A stretch of DNA of 64,000 nt from Methanolobus sp. WCC4 (GTDB lineage: Archaea > Halobacteriota > Methanosarcinia > Methanosarcinales > Methanosarcinaceae): the NCBI RefSeq assembly GCF_038022665.1, contig NZ_CP150629.1, positions 1,966,480-2,030,479 on the forward strand. The letters run 5' to 3'. Position 1 is the stretch's first letter. Each line of letters opens with the position of its first letter. Position numbers and translations under genes: made by a program. Shown piece after piece: positions 41,141 through 48,319 of this stretch. A model generated the notes under the pieces. The model searched no databases. It was not told the DNA's origin and saw only the letters and a list, made by a program, of their open reading frames with translations.

Positions 41141-43798
41141 TCAAAATACACTTACTAATTTCCTCACCTCCTTTGTCCAGAAATTGAACTTCCCACCACT
41201 CAAAATCCTGTCCTTCATCCTCTTGAGAGTGCTCCTCTCCATAACTCCATATCCCCTTGCTTCCTCTGGAGTCATAGCCAGTATCATTTGCTTGATACCT
41301 TCCTCATCAATGAAGGTCTGTGCTCTCTGAAGCTCTAATTCCTCTTCATCAATGTTGTTGGCTTCCTTTCCAATGTAAAGGATACCATCCGCATGAATGT
41401 GTCTCCTTTCCAGAAGTCCAATATCACCCTCAAACTTATGTTCTGGGTGCTCTGCATACTGCAATATGGTTTTACTCAATGACTTGAAATAGTGTGACCC
41501 TTGCATGATTTCACCAGTTTCATAGTCTATGAATGGTTCATGAACTATCTTTTGTGGATTGTCACAAAAAGGAGCAAGTGGTTTTATCGCTCTACCATTC
41601 TCCTCAACAGCCTGAAATCCCACCAGACAGAAGTTGAAAGGTTTGATCATCTCCTTCCATGATTTGCCTTTATTGAGCTTCTTGAACCTGTTCCATACAT
41701 TAGGAGTGCTAACAGCAAGCTTTGAGATAGCATACATATTGCTGTATTTTTCCACAATATCTCTGGAACTGATCATATCATATTCTAATTGCAAAAGGTC
41801 TTCCCATATTTCCTCATGCCAATCCCCTTTTCCATCCTTTGAGAATGGATTTGTCAGGTGCCCTAATCCATGCAATTTGAAATCCTTGAATATGATTTTA
41901 TCTTTCCTGAATTTATACAATGGATAGCGTTTAGATGAGATTCCATAAAACCAGTAATCCACCTTTTCAGGCTTTAGCAGTGGAATATCTAGGTTATAGG
42001 GATTTAGAGGTTGGAAATACTCTGTAATTTCCTCTGCATATTCAGGAGGAACAAAGATAGAGTCAGTATCCATATAGGAGTGTCTAGCCCCTAATTCCTC
42101 TACTTTTGCCTCTGCCATTGCCAAAAATAGCTTTGAACCAGAGGTAATCATAACAGCCAGTAGAGGATGATAGAAGTTACCTGGCTTTTCATACCTATTC
42201 TGTGAGGTACTGAAAGAATCGAGCCCATAAACCTCTATGTCACTTTTCCTGTCCTCTGGATTAAGCTCAATGAATATCCCGTAGCTCATAGCATTAACAA
42301 GAATCTTGATTGCCTGTGCTCTGCTCTTTAGCTGTTGATACTCTGGACTTTCGGAATCAATATTCTTCATTTCAATCTTGATCTTCTGTCTTTCCTCGAC
42401 AAGAACCTGAACAAGATTATCCTTTTCAGGATCAATATCAATTCCAAGTATCTGTGACTTTCTTAATCCTTCCTGAATGCCTACTGGAACAAATCTGACA
42501 GCTTCAACAATCTCCGGAACTTTGCCAGTGAGAATTACAGAAGCTATGACATCAGGTAATGCATACCATAGTTCATGCGCTGAGGACAGATAATTGACAC
42601 CAACATTAAATGAACCATTATCTTCCTTGTAATCCATTCTCACAGGTAGTATATCACCATCGGGACGAAGCTTAACCATTACAACAAAGTCTTTCCAATT
42701 ATCCGCATTTTGCAGATACCCAAGATTAATTATTTCCAGTAGCTCTCTGATTTCCCCTGTTACATTCTGTGTTTCAATGTAGTCTGCAATCATAAGATTC
42801 CACAGACCCATTACCATTGTAACCGTTGGATACATGCTTGTAAAATCAAGAGTTGTAACCTTTGTTGGAACTTTCCGATTTCTGCATTCACACCTACCAC
42901 CATAATATGAGGTCATTATCTGACCCTTCATATTATCAGGGAAATCAAAATTCTGCTCACTCAACGGTTTAATTCCCAACTGTTTCAAAGCGTATTTTCC
43001 AATTGATGCATTGCTGTATATCTTGGTTGGAGGAACATCAATATTGTAGAGATCAAGCTCCTTGATCAATCCCTCATATACATCAAAAGTGCTCTCTACA
43101 TCCTTTATCAGATAATCAAGATATCTCTTGGTGATAGTACCGTGTTTAATATCCTTCATCTTCTTGTGTCTTGTATCAAGTAATTCACAGGCTTTTGCGA
43201 GCGATATATGATTTTGTTGAAGCAAGACAGTTCCAAGGGTTTGAGCATCTAGGAAATGACCTGAAAAATAATCAGCTCCTTGATTGTACATTGTAGTGAA
43301 TTTGAAGCTGTTAGCGGCTCCAAGTTTCCTGATCACAACAGGAGGATTATGCTTTTTCTTGGAAAGTGTGAATGTGAATCCTCCTCTGTTCTTCCCTTTT
43401 GATGGATTACCAAACATTGCCAGTCTGCTTATATCAAAAGCAAGATTGAAGCCTACACAAAGTGATTTTAATCCAAAGACCTCTGGATAAAATACACCAT
43501 CTACAAACTCTTCATGGCGATATAACTCAATACAATGCTTTTCGGAATAATCTTTGAGAATCTTTACTTCTCGATCATTAAGCATTGATGGGTCATAGAA
43601 GAGTCCTTCATACTGAAGGTAACCTTCATGATATTTCTGGAAGAAACCAACCTTCATATTCTGATACTGATCTATTGTGGTTTCAGTATCGAAAACAAAT
43701 ACATCCTCATGCTTTAACTGGAGGTTACTGTTGTAAAACTGATTGGATTGGGAATCTTTAGCTTTAACAGTATATCCTCTTACAGCAATCTTGCTCAT
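41141..43798 (-). CDS. polB: Casposon family B DNA polymerase
   Basis: 885 aa. Exonuclease motifs: F-V-F-D-T-E-T (D37, E39), F-N-L-A-F-D (N118, D122) and Y-L-I-K-D (Y229, D233). Polymerase motifs: A, D-F-T-S-M-Y-P (D318); B, K-I-L-V-N-A-M-S-Y-G; C, Y-M-D-T-D-S near residue 557. All catalytic residues are present, so it should have synthesis and proofreading activity. It replicates the casposon in the self-synthesising transposon model. ATG at 43798 with GGAGGT nine bases upstream; the start overlaps the HNH stop by four bases (ATGA), so the genes are coupled. Two fragments of related polymerases lie at 35449 and 37635. Confidence 0.96.
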   Translation of the reverse strand: MSKIAVRGYTVKAKDSQSNQFYNSNLQLKHEDVFVFDTETTIDQYQNMKVGFFQKYHEGYLQYEGLFYDPSMLNDREVKILKDYSEKHCIELYRHEEFVDGVFYPEVFGLKSLCVGFNLAFDISRLAMFGNPSKGKNRGGFTFTLSKKKHNPPVVIRKLGAANSFKFTTMYNQGADYFSGHFLDAQTLGTVLLQQNHISLAKACELLDTRHKKMKDIKHGTITKRYLDYLIKDVESTFDVYEGLIKELDLYNIDVPPTKIYSNASIGKYALKQLGIKPLSEQNFDFPDNMKGQIMTSYYGGRCECRNRKVPTKVTTLDFTSMYPTVTMVMGLWNLMIADYIETQNVTGEIRELLEIINLGYLQNADNWKDFVVMVKLRPDGDILPVRMDYKEDNGSFNVGVNYLSSAHELWYALPDVIASVILTGKVPEIVEAVRFVPVGIQEGLRKSQILGIDIDPEKDNLVQVLVEERQKIKIEMKNIDSESPEYQQLKSRAQAIKILVNAMSYGIFIELNPEDRKSDIEVYGLDSFSTSQNRYEKPGNFYHPLLAVMITSGSKLFLAMAEAKVEELGARHSYMDTDSIFVPPEYAEEITEYFQPLNPYNLDIPLLKPEKVDYWFYGISSKRYPLYKFRKDKIIFKDFKLHGLGHLTNPFSKDGKGDWHEEIWEDLLQLEYDMISSRDIVEKYSNMYAISKLAVSTPNVWNRFKKLNKGKSWKEMIKPFNFCLVGFQAVEENGRAIKPLAPFCDNPQKIVHEPFIDYETGEIMQGSHYFKSLSKTILQYAEHPEHKFEGDIGLLERRHIHADGILYIGKEANNIDEEELELQRAQTFIDEEGIKQMILAMTPEEARGYGVMERSTLKRMKDRILSGGKFNFWTKEVRKLVSVF

Positions 43799-44124
43799 AT
43801 TAGATCAACCTCCAGACCTATCATACGAAGCTGCTTACCCATTCCTTCCAGTAACGCACCCATAGAAACAAGAATAAACCTTATGTTATCCTCACGTGAT
43901 GCAGTGCTTGCTCTTACCTTGCGGGGTAGTTTGTTTTGCTGTTTTGTTATTTTGAAATGACAGTTCTTGCATAGTGGAACGGTCTCTTCAGAATTGTTCC
44001 TTCCGTACACGTGGTGTAATTCTATCACATTAGGGTCATCTTCTGCACACTCGATACATCTAAGTGCTGTTTTTCCTTCTAATTTCTGTCTCTTAATACT
44101 TCTTTTTGATATTGATTTATCCAT
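43795..44124 (-). CDS. HNH endonuclease (casposon)
   Basis: 109 aa from the ATG at 44124, which has GAGGAGTGG upstream; a GTG nine bases earlier overlaps that site. The HNH core reads C-I-E-C, then E-L-H-H-V-Y-G-R-N, then L-C-K-N-C-H, a beta-beta-alpha metal finger with a C-x2-C pair on both sides. Basic flanks (K-R-S-I-K-R-Q-K at the N-terminus) would contact DNA. HNH nucleases recur in casposons with an unsettled role in DNA processing. It is translationally coupled to polB. Confidence 0.93.
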   Translation of the reverse strand: MDKSISKRSIKRQKLEGKTALRCIECAEDDPNVIELHHVYGRNNSEETVPLCKNCHFKITKQQNKLPRKVRASTASREDNIRFILVSMGALLEGMGKQLRMIGLEVDLI

Positions 44125-44139
44125 AGTTACCACTCCTCA

Positions 44140-44778
44140 TCATACATAGCGTTCTTGAAAATCATGCTCTACCTGTGCTTCATCAAGCTCGTAAAGTCGT
44201 TCTAATCGTGTTTCAAATGAATGTTCATTACCTTCAGCATCAACAAGTTTGATATTATCGAACTTTTTCAACCGAGATGTATCACCATCTTTTAGGGTTT
44301 TCTCGACTGCATCAAAGTATTCGTTAATCAGGTAACGGTCTTTGGAGCTTGTTGTTACTATCGTTGTATTGCCAGCGTTTCGGTCATAGAACCTCATTTC
44401 AGCCTGAATACTATCTATTTTTGTAACTTTCCATCTTCCATTCTCTTTGTACAGATAACGTCCTAGATTCTTGATCGCATCTTTGTTGCTCATTCCAAGC
44501 TTTTTTGTCATCTGCTCAAGACTTGCTCCTTTTCTCATAGCTCTCAAAATCTGGAAAGAACTACGTCTATCCGTCTTCTGAAGAGATGTCAGTGTTTCCC
44601 ATTTTGCTTTAGAAAGGTCATAATCACTTATTTTGAGGTCTCTGAGTTGCTTCAGGCTCTTGTCTGGAAACATCTTGTGTTTCCTGATGATCTCCTTTGC
44701 ATACCTGGTATCTCTGGGCATAGCTTTGAGCCATTGACCATAGGTTCTGAAATCCTTGGAGAATTCAGGTCTGGTCAC
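44140..44778 (-). CDS. Casposon helix-turn-helix protein
   Basis: 212 aa from a GTG at 44778 that overlaps the stop of the upstream 47-aa gene in the sequence GTGA. The N-terminal 75 residues are basic and helical (Y-G-Q-W-L-K-A-M-P-R-D-T-R-Y-A-K). A helix-turn-helix follows at about 85-115: G-A-S-L-E-Q-M-T-K-K-L-G-M-S-N-K-D-A-I-K-N-L-G-R-Y. An alpha/beta C-terminal part ends in an acidic helix. HTH proteins are a regular component of casposons; DNA binding is likely, the exact role is unknown. Next downstream is the HNH gene, six bases after the stop. Confidence 0.85.
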   Translation of the reverse strand: MTRPEFSKDFRTYGQWLKAMPRDTRYAKEIIRKHKMFPDKSLKQLRDLKISDYDLSKAKWETLTSLQKTDRRSSFQILRAMRKGASLEQMTKKLGMSNKDAIKNLGRYLYKENGRWKVTKIDSIQAEMRFYDRNAGNTTIVTTSSKDRYLINEYFDAVEKTLKDGDTSRLKKFDNIKLVDAEGNEHSFETRLERLYELDEAQVEHDFQERYV

Positions 44779-44918
44779 TTCTCAGCCTCCCAGAGTTTCA
44801 TTAGTGCTATCCTGACAACTTCAGCCTGAGAGCATCCAAAGTAATCTGACATCAATACGAGTTTCTCCTTTAGGTACGGAGATAGTGTGGTTAATATTCT
44901 TTCGCTTTTGGTGGTCAT
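44775..44918 (-). CDS. Ribbon-helix-helix (CopG/Arc-like) protein, 47 aa
   Basis: A 47-aa frame from the ATG at 44918: M-T-T-K-S-E-R-I-L-T-T-L-S-P-Y-L-K-E-K-L-V-L, then F-G-C-S-Q-A-E-V-V-R-I-A-L-M-K-L. The strand R-I-L-T-T-L and the two helices with S-Q-A-E-V-V-R-x-A form a classic RHH DNA-binding fold. It is first in the leftward operon, and its stop overlaps the next start by four bases. It probably represses the casposon's divergent promoter region. Short genes of this size are easily missed. Confidence 0.8.
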   Translation of the reverse strand: MTTKSERILTTLSPYLKEKLVLMSDYFGCSQAEVVRIALMKLWEAEK

Positions 44919-44991
44919 AATACGTCACCAATAACCACTATGCAACTCATAATATCTGTACAGAATATGAGTATAAGATTAGGTATAAATA

Positions 44992-45010
44992 TGATATAGT
45001 TCTTATATCA
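44992..45010. promoter_or_regulatory. Operator-like palindrome in the casposon divergent promoter
   Basis: TGATATA-GTTCT-TATATCA has 7-bp arms. It sits just downstream of the TATA box TATAAATA (44984-44991) and 14 bases before the ATG at 45025, so a bound repressor would block the rightward (wHTH-cas1) promoter. The RHH protein or the wHTH protein is the likely binder. Confidence 0.55.
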
Positions 45011-45024
45011 GCTAGGGTATAATT

Positions 45025-45900
45025 ATGTATAAAAAAGGGTTAGATTTTGACCAAGAAGTCAGACGTATATTATCCAATCAAGGCTATGTTAGAAGGTCGC
45101 AACTCATACAAAAACTCAAAAATAAGCATCGAGGGGATAGTGGGTATAGTGAAAAGAGTATCAATCGAAAGCTTGACAGTATGGTGAATAGAGGGATAGT
45201 ATCTAAGCTAAAAGGAGATGCTCTTAAAGAAGCAGGCATAACCGATGATGATGGGCGTTCTAGCTATTTTACCCTTAAGAAATCAGATGACATAAGGAGA
45301 CATATAGATTCAGTTATAGCTAATATCTCTTCAGATAATCCTATAAAACAAAAAATGGCGCTTAAAGAACTTGAAAGATATGAGAAACACTGTCTACTCA
45401 ATCCTGTCCAACTAGACATACTTATAGCCCAATTAGACACAGAAGACATAGACCTTATCGACAATATCCTGAGAATAGTCTATACATACATAGAAAAAAA
45501 GGAAATAGAACCCTATAACAGACAAGAAGTCATTAAGATGCTTAGAAGCCTATTGAACAAGTATCCTAAGCCATTACCACATGGATACAAGAACCTTAGA
45601 ACTCATTTTATCTATTTACTTGGTCACTACAATGATTATGCTGTTATTGAAAGGCTCAAAAAGGATGCTGAAGAGTTAGACAACCTTCATGAAATCCTCC
45701 ATGACTATGAGTCAAACTACACAGCCTTTGTAATCGAGGAACATAGGGAAGAACTCTATGAGTTTGAGGAAAAGCTAAGACTTGAAGGTATGGAAGAACC
45801 TGCTCAGTTCATTGCTCAGACAAGAGTTACAGCTATGATCCATCTTGAAATGTATGACGATCCTTTTAAGAAGAATAATGCTGCTGTGAGGGATTTCTAA
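45025..45900 (+). CDS. Casposon winged-helix protein upstream of cas1
   Basis: 291 aa. Residues 1-90 are a winged helix: Q-G-Y-V-R-R-S-Q-L-I-Q-K-L, S-E-K-S-I-N-R-K-L-D-S-M-V-N-R-G-I-V-S-K-L and the wing D-D-G-R-S-S-Y-F-T-L. The rest is all-helical with repeated leucine-rich helices and no recognised family; HEAT-like packing is possible. A fragment of a relative is fused into the relic at 37635. The stop and the cas1 start overlap by one base (TAATG), so the protein is coupled to the casposase and may assist or regulate integration. Confidence 0.8.
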   Translation: MYKKGLDFDQEVRRILSNQGYVRRSQLIQKLKNKHRGDSGYSEKSINRKLDSMVNRGIVSKLKGDALKEAGITDDDGRSSYFTLKKSDDIRRHIDSVIANISSDNPIKQKMALKELERYEKHCLLNPVQLDILIAQLDTEDIDLIDNILRIVYTYIEKKEIEPYNRQEVIKMLRSLLNKYPKPLPHGYKNLRTHFIYLLGHYNDYAVIERLKKDAEELDNLHEILHDYESNYTAFVIEEHREELYEFEEKLRLEGMEEPAQFIAQTRVTAMIHLEMYDDPFKKNNAAVRDF

Positions 45901-47105
45901 TGAAAATGATTCTCCTTAATGGTCATGGAATAGACACACGTGTAAATGGGTCTAAATTGCATATCAGGGATGGTAGACATACCACAGACATAGAACCAGA
46001 GAAGTATGTCTTTTCTCCCCAGAAAATAGACATAGACAATATAGTGATCTATGGTAAAAATGGAAATATGACCATTGATTCTATCAGATGGCTGATAAAA
46101 CATAATGTGCAGGTCACTATTCTTGATTGGGATGGTAAGCTTCTAACAACCATGCTTCCTCCTGAAAGTACTAATGTCAAAACCAAGTTCGCACAGTATC
46201 ACGCTTATGAGGATCAGGAAACAAGGTTAAAGCTTGCCAAGAAGTTCATTGAAGCCAAGTTTGATAAGACTCAGGTAGTTCTGGATTACCTGAAACAACG
46301 TTATCCTGATATTTACAACGAGTTTTCAAAGGACTCTTCAAAACTTGATGATGCAAATAACATCAAGGAAGTCATGGGTGTTGAGGGGGCTGTTGCTGTC
46401 TATTATTGGGGGCAGTTTGAAAAGTTCATTCCTGAGAAATATGAATTTGATGACCGTACAGGCAGGTACAAAACACGTCCTAGTGGTGCAGGTGATATGG
46501 TCAATTGTATGCTTAATTATGGCTATTCACTCCTTGAAGCAGAGTGTATGAGAACTATCAATGCTGTTGGTCTGGACGTTCATGTAGGCTTCCTGCATGA
46601 GATGGCATCAGGTAAGAACAGTTTAGCCTATGACCTGCAAGAGCCTTTCAGATTCCTTGTTGATCTAGCTGTAATTAACCTCATTGAGACTGACAGGATG
46701 GAAAAGAAGGACTTTATCAGGACTGATAATTACGCTCTCAGACTTAGACCAAGTGGAGCTAAGAAGCTTACAGAGGAGTTCCAGACTTGGATGAATAAGA
46801 AGGTAACTTATCAGGACAAATCAATGATGTGGAGCTATGTCCTTTTACTCAAAACAAGGGAATTGGCTCAATTCCTGAACGGTAAAAAGAGGAAAATTGA
46901 TTTTGTTACTCCCTCTTACGTGATTGAAAGACAGGATACTGATGAGATCAGGAAGAAGATATTGAGTATTTCTTATTCTGAATGGAAGGAGATGGGATTT
47001 TCTAAGGGTACTCTGCATTACATGAAGAAAAATGCAAAGGGAGATAAACCGTTTACTCTTAATTCTCATGTAAGGGAACGGTTGGAAATGTGGGAAAATT
47101 GTTGA
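45900..47105 (+). CDS. cas1: Casposase (Cas1 family integrase)
   Basis: 401 aa. A beta-rich N-terminal domain (1-90) is followed by the helical catalytic domain. Key residues: E162 in M-G-V-E-G-A-V-A, H233 in G-F-L-H-E-M and the acidic D245/E248 in Y-D-L-Q-E-P-F-R. The C-terminal ~60 residues hold a helix-turn-helix (E-W-K-E-M-G-F-S-K-G-T-L-H-Y-M), the extension that separates casposases from CRISPR Cas1. It joins casposon ends to the target and makes the 14-bp duplication. It overlaps the upstream wHTH gene by one base. No cas2 or repeats are nearby, so a CRISPR role is excluded. Confidence 0.97.
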   Translation: MKMILLNGHGIDTRVNGSKLHIRDGRHTTDIEPEKYVFSPQKIDIDNIVIYGKNGNMTIDSIRWLIKHNVQVTILDWDGKLLTTMLPPESTNVKTKFAQYHAYEDQETRLKLAKKFIEAKFDKTQVVLDYLKQRYPDIYNEFSKDSSKLDDANNIKEVMGVEGAVAVYYWGQFEKFIPEKYEFDDRTGRYKTRPSGAGDMVNCMLNYGYSLLEAECMRTINAVGLDVHVGFLHEMASGKNSLAYDLQEPFRFLVDLAVINLIETDRMEKKDFIRTDNYALRLRPSGAKKLTEEFQTWMNKKVTYQDKSMMWSYVLLLKTRELAQFLNGKKRKIDFVTPSYVIERQDTDEIRKKILSISYSEWKEMGFSKGTLHYMKKNAKGDKPFTLNSHVRERLEMWENC

Positions 47106-47150
47106 TGCTATAACTATACGAAATGTAGCAGAAAATTAAAAAGAAAAGTT

Positions 47151-47170
47151 AAGGAGTAAAATTACTCCTT
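47151..47170. terminator. Palindrome between convergent cas1 and PEF-CTERM genes
   Basis: AAGGAGTAAAATTACTCCTT is a perfect 20-bp palindrome; its right half covers the stop region of the PEF-CTERM gene. It may end transcription in both directions or be a repressor site. Confidence 0.5.
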
Positions 47171-47881
47171 TCTACGCTGGAATATGAATGCCAATCCGAT
47201 AATTGCAGCTATTGGGAGAGCAATTGTTGGGAATTCTGGGATGTCATTTTGTTCTTCCCATATTTTTTTGACTACATTAGATTCAACATCCCCGTCATCT
47301 AGGATTGCTGTGGCTTTGATATAATCAGTACCCGGTAAATTTCCTGTGTCTGTATATATGAACGTTGCTGTTCCATCTGTATTTGTATAATCCTCGCCAT
47401 GCTTTCCGACGTTTGGACCAGCAATGACCTCAAATTGAACGGTAATTCCCTCTATAGGTATGCTAATAGTTTCACCAGGGACAGCAGGCTCTCCAGGCTC
47501 ACCGGGTTCACCGGGTTCACCAGGGTCTTCACTAGGCTCTCCAGGCTCTCCAGGCTCACCGGGTTCACCGGGTTCACCAGGGTCTTCACTAGGCTCTCCA
47601 GGCTCTCCAGGCTCACCGGGTTCACCAGGCTCACCGGGTTCACCAGGGTCTTCACTAGGATCACCAGGTTCTTCACTAGGATCACCGCCAGTTTGATGCA
47701 TCATTACTGTTGCTGTAACTTCATGCTCGGTGCCTACTGTATTAGTAGCAATTATCGGAACAAGATCAACAGTGTAGTCTATCTCTACTGATACATCATT
47801 AGATGCTGCATTCCCCACAAACATTATTAGAAATATCAAGAATAATCCAATGCAAAGAACTATATCCCTTTTATATCTCAT
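47162..47881 (-). CDS. PEF-CTERM surface protein with collagen-like PGEP repeats (casposon cargo)
   Basis: 239 aa from the ATG at 47881, with GTGGGGAATTGAA before it, the same leader as chromosomal PEF-CTERM genes in this window. A signal peptide (1-28) is followed by an Ig-like domain that starts N-T-V-G-T-E-H-E-V-T-A-T-V and is interrupted by roughly 70 residues of D-P-G-E-P-G-E-P repeats. It resumes with G-I-T-V-Q-F-E-V-I-A-G-P-N and Y-T-N-T-D-G-T-A-T-F-I-Y-T. It ends I-P-E-F-P-T-I-A-L-P-I-A-A and Q-R-R-K-E, a PEF-CTERM signal. The host's archaeosortase could process it. It is a paralogue of 23048-23512, probably captured from the host. Confidence 0.9.
   Translation of the reverse strand: MRYKRDIVLCIGLFLIFLIMFVGNAASNDVSVEIDYTVDLVPIIATNTVGTEHEVTATVMMHQTGGDPSEEPGDPSEDPGEPGEPGEPGEPGEPGEPSEDPGEPGEPGEPGEPGEPSEDPGEPGEPGEPGEPAVPGETISIPIEGITVQFEVIAGPNVGKHGEDYTNTDGTATFIYTDTGNLPGTDYIKATAILDDGDVESNVVKKIWEEQNDIPEFPTIALPIAAIIGLAFIFQRRKE
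47483..47695 (-). repeat. Tandem PGEP/PSEDPGEP coding repeat
   Basis: Nine-base units (TCACCGGGT and CCAGGCTCT forms on the + strand) alternate with TCTTCACTAGG, encoding G-E-P and S-E-D-P-G-E-P blocks. The unit order is repeated three to four times with few changes, suggesting recent slippage expansion. Confidence 0.85.
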
Positions 47882-48109
47882 TTCAATTCCCCACAAATTC
47901 ACAGTGTAAACATGAATTTTTCTATTTACTGTATAGTTGCTTTACATTAACTATATTATTTGTGAAACTTAAATTCGAATCATTATTCAGAAAAAAGTTA
48001 ACAGTGTTATCATCGGTGACGTAAACTCAAGGAGCAAAACACAGATTCTTTTAAGCGACATTAGTAACTATTTTTGCAAAGTAACCTTCATTGTTGGTTT
48101 AAGGTAATG

Positions 48110-48139
48110 CGTTGCGTTTTTTGGTTATTACTATTACCC
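48110..48139. repeat. Casposon right terminal inverted repeat
   Basis: Starts CGTTGCGTTTTTTGG and ends ATTACCC, the inverted partner of 39136-39165 with one mismatch. Confidence 0.97.
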
Positions 48140-48153
48140 GAAGCGCAGGTGCG
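48140..48153. repeat. Target-site duplication, right copy
   Basis: GAAGCGCAGGTGCG, identical to 39122-39135. Its last four bases on the + strand (TGCG) are the 3' terminal CGC and discriminator A of the minus-strand tRNA-Leu gene, so the insertion rebuilds the tRNA end. Confidence 0.95.
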
Positions 48154-48233
48154 AGGGGAGGGATTTGAACCCTCGAAATCCTTCGATACTGGATCTTAAG
48201 TCCAGCGCCTTTGACCAGCTGGGCAACCCTCGC
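48150..48233 (-). tRNA. tRNA-Leu (anticodon UAA)
   Basis: The minus strand folds as a class II tRNA. The acceptor is GCGAGGG/CCCTCGC with discriminator A; the anticodon arm GGACT-TAA-GATCC has loop CTTAAGA; the variable arm is long (about TATCGAAGGATTTCGA); and the T arm is GAGGG-TTCAAAT-CCCTC. Anticodon TAA and a long variable arm give leucine. The 84 bases include the discriminator; CCA is not encoded. The casposon lies immediately downstream of the tRNA 3' end and leaves the tRNA intact. Confidence 0.96.
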
Positions 48234-48319
48234 ATTAAGAATAGTAGTGGTATGCCGGCCTTTTGGTCTTGAACACCAGATAATAACAATTAAGTTACTT
48301 AAGTCTTATTATAGCGAGT

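Larger units (their letters stand above)
39136..48139. mobile_element. Casposon (family 2-like), 9,004 bp, intact
   Basis: The element is bounded by 30-bp terminal inverted repeats with one mismatch and a 14-bp direct target duplication. Content left to right: SecY paralogue (-), family B DNA polymerase (-), HNH nuclease (-), HTH protein (-), 47-aa ribbon-helix-helix protein (-), wHTH protein (+), Cas1 (+) and PEF-CTERM protein (-). Cas1, PolB, HNH and HTH genes together define casposons, self-synthesising transposons whose Cas1 integrates the DNA. There is no cas2 and no CRISPR array. The target is the 3' end of tRNA-Leu, as described for Methanosarcina casposons. All core genes have intact motifs, so mobility is plausible. 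The SecY and PEF-CTERM genes are cargo. Confidence 0.97.

Noticed and set aside
44140-44918. RHH plus HTH pair as a toxin-antitoxin system
   Set aside because: The 212-aa partner has a DNA-binding HTH and no toxin-like fold or motif; both fit casposon regulation better.
45900-47105. Cas1 as part of a CRISPR-Cas adaptation module
   Set aside because: No cas2, effector genes or repeat array nearby; the C-terminal HTH region, PolB neighbour, terminal repeats and target duplication identify it as a casposase.
47399-47791. Long plus-strand frames through the PGEP region (including a G-S-P-G repeat frame)
   Set aside because: They are antisense or shifted readings of the nine-base repeat unit. 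The minus-strand frame has a signal peptide and PEF-CTERM signal, so it is the real gene.
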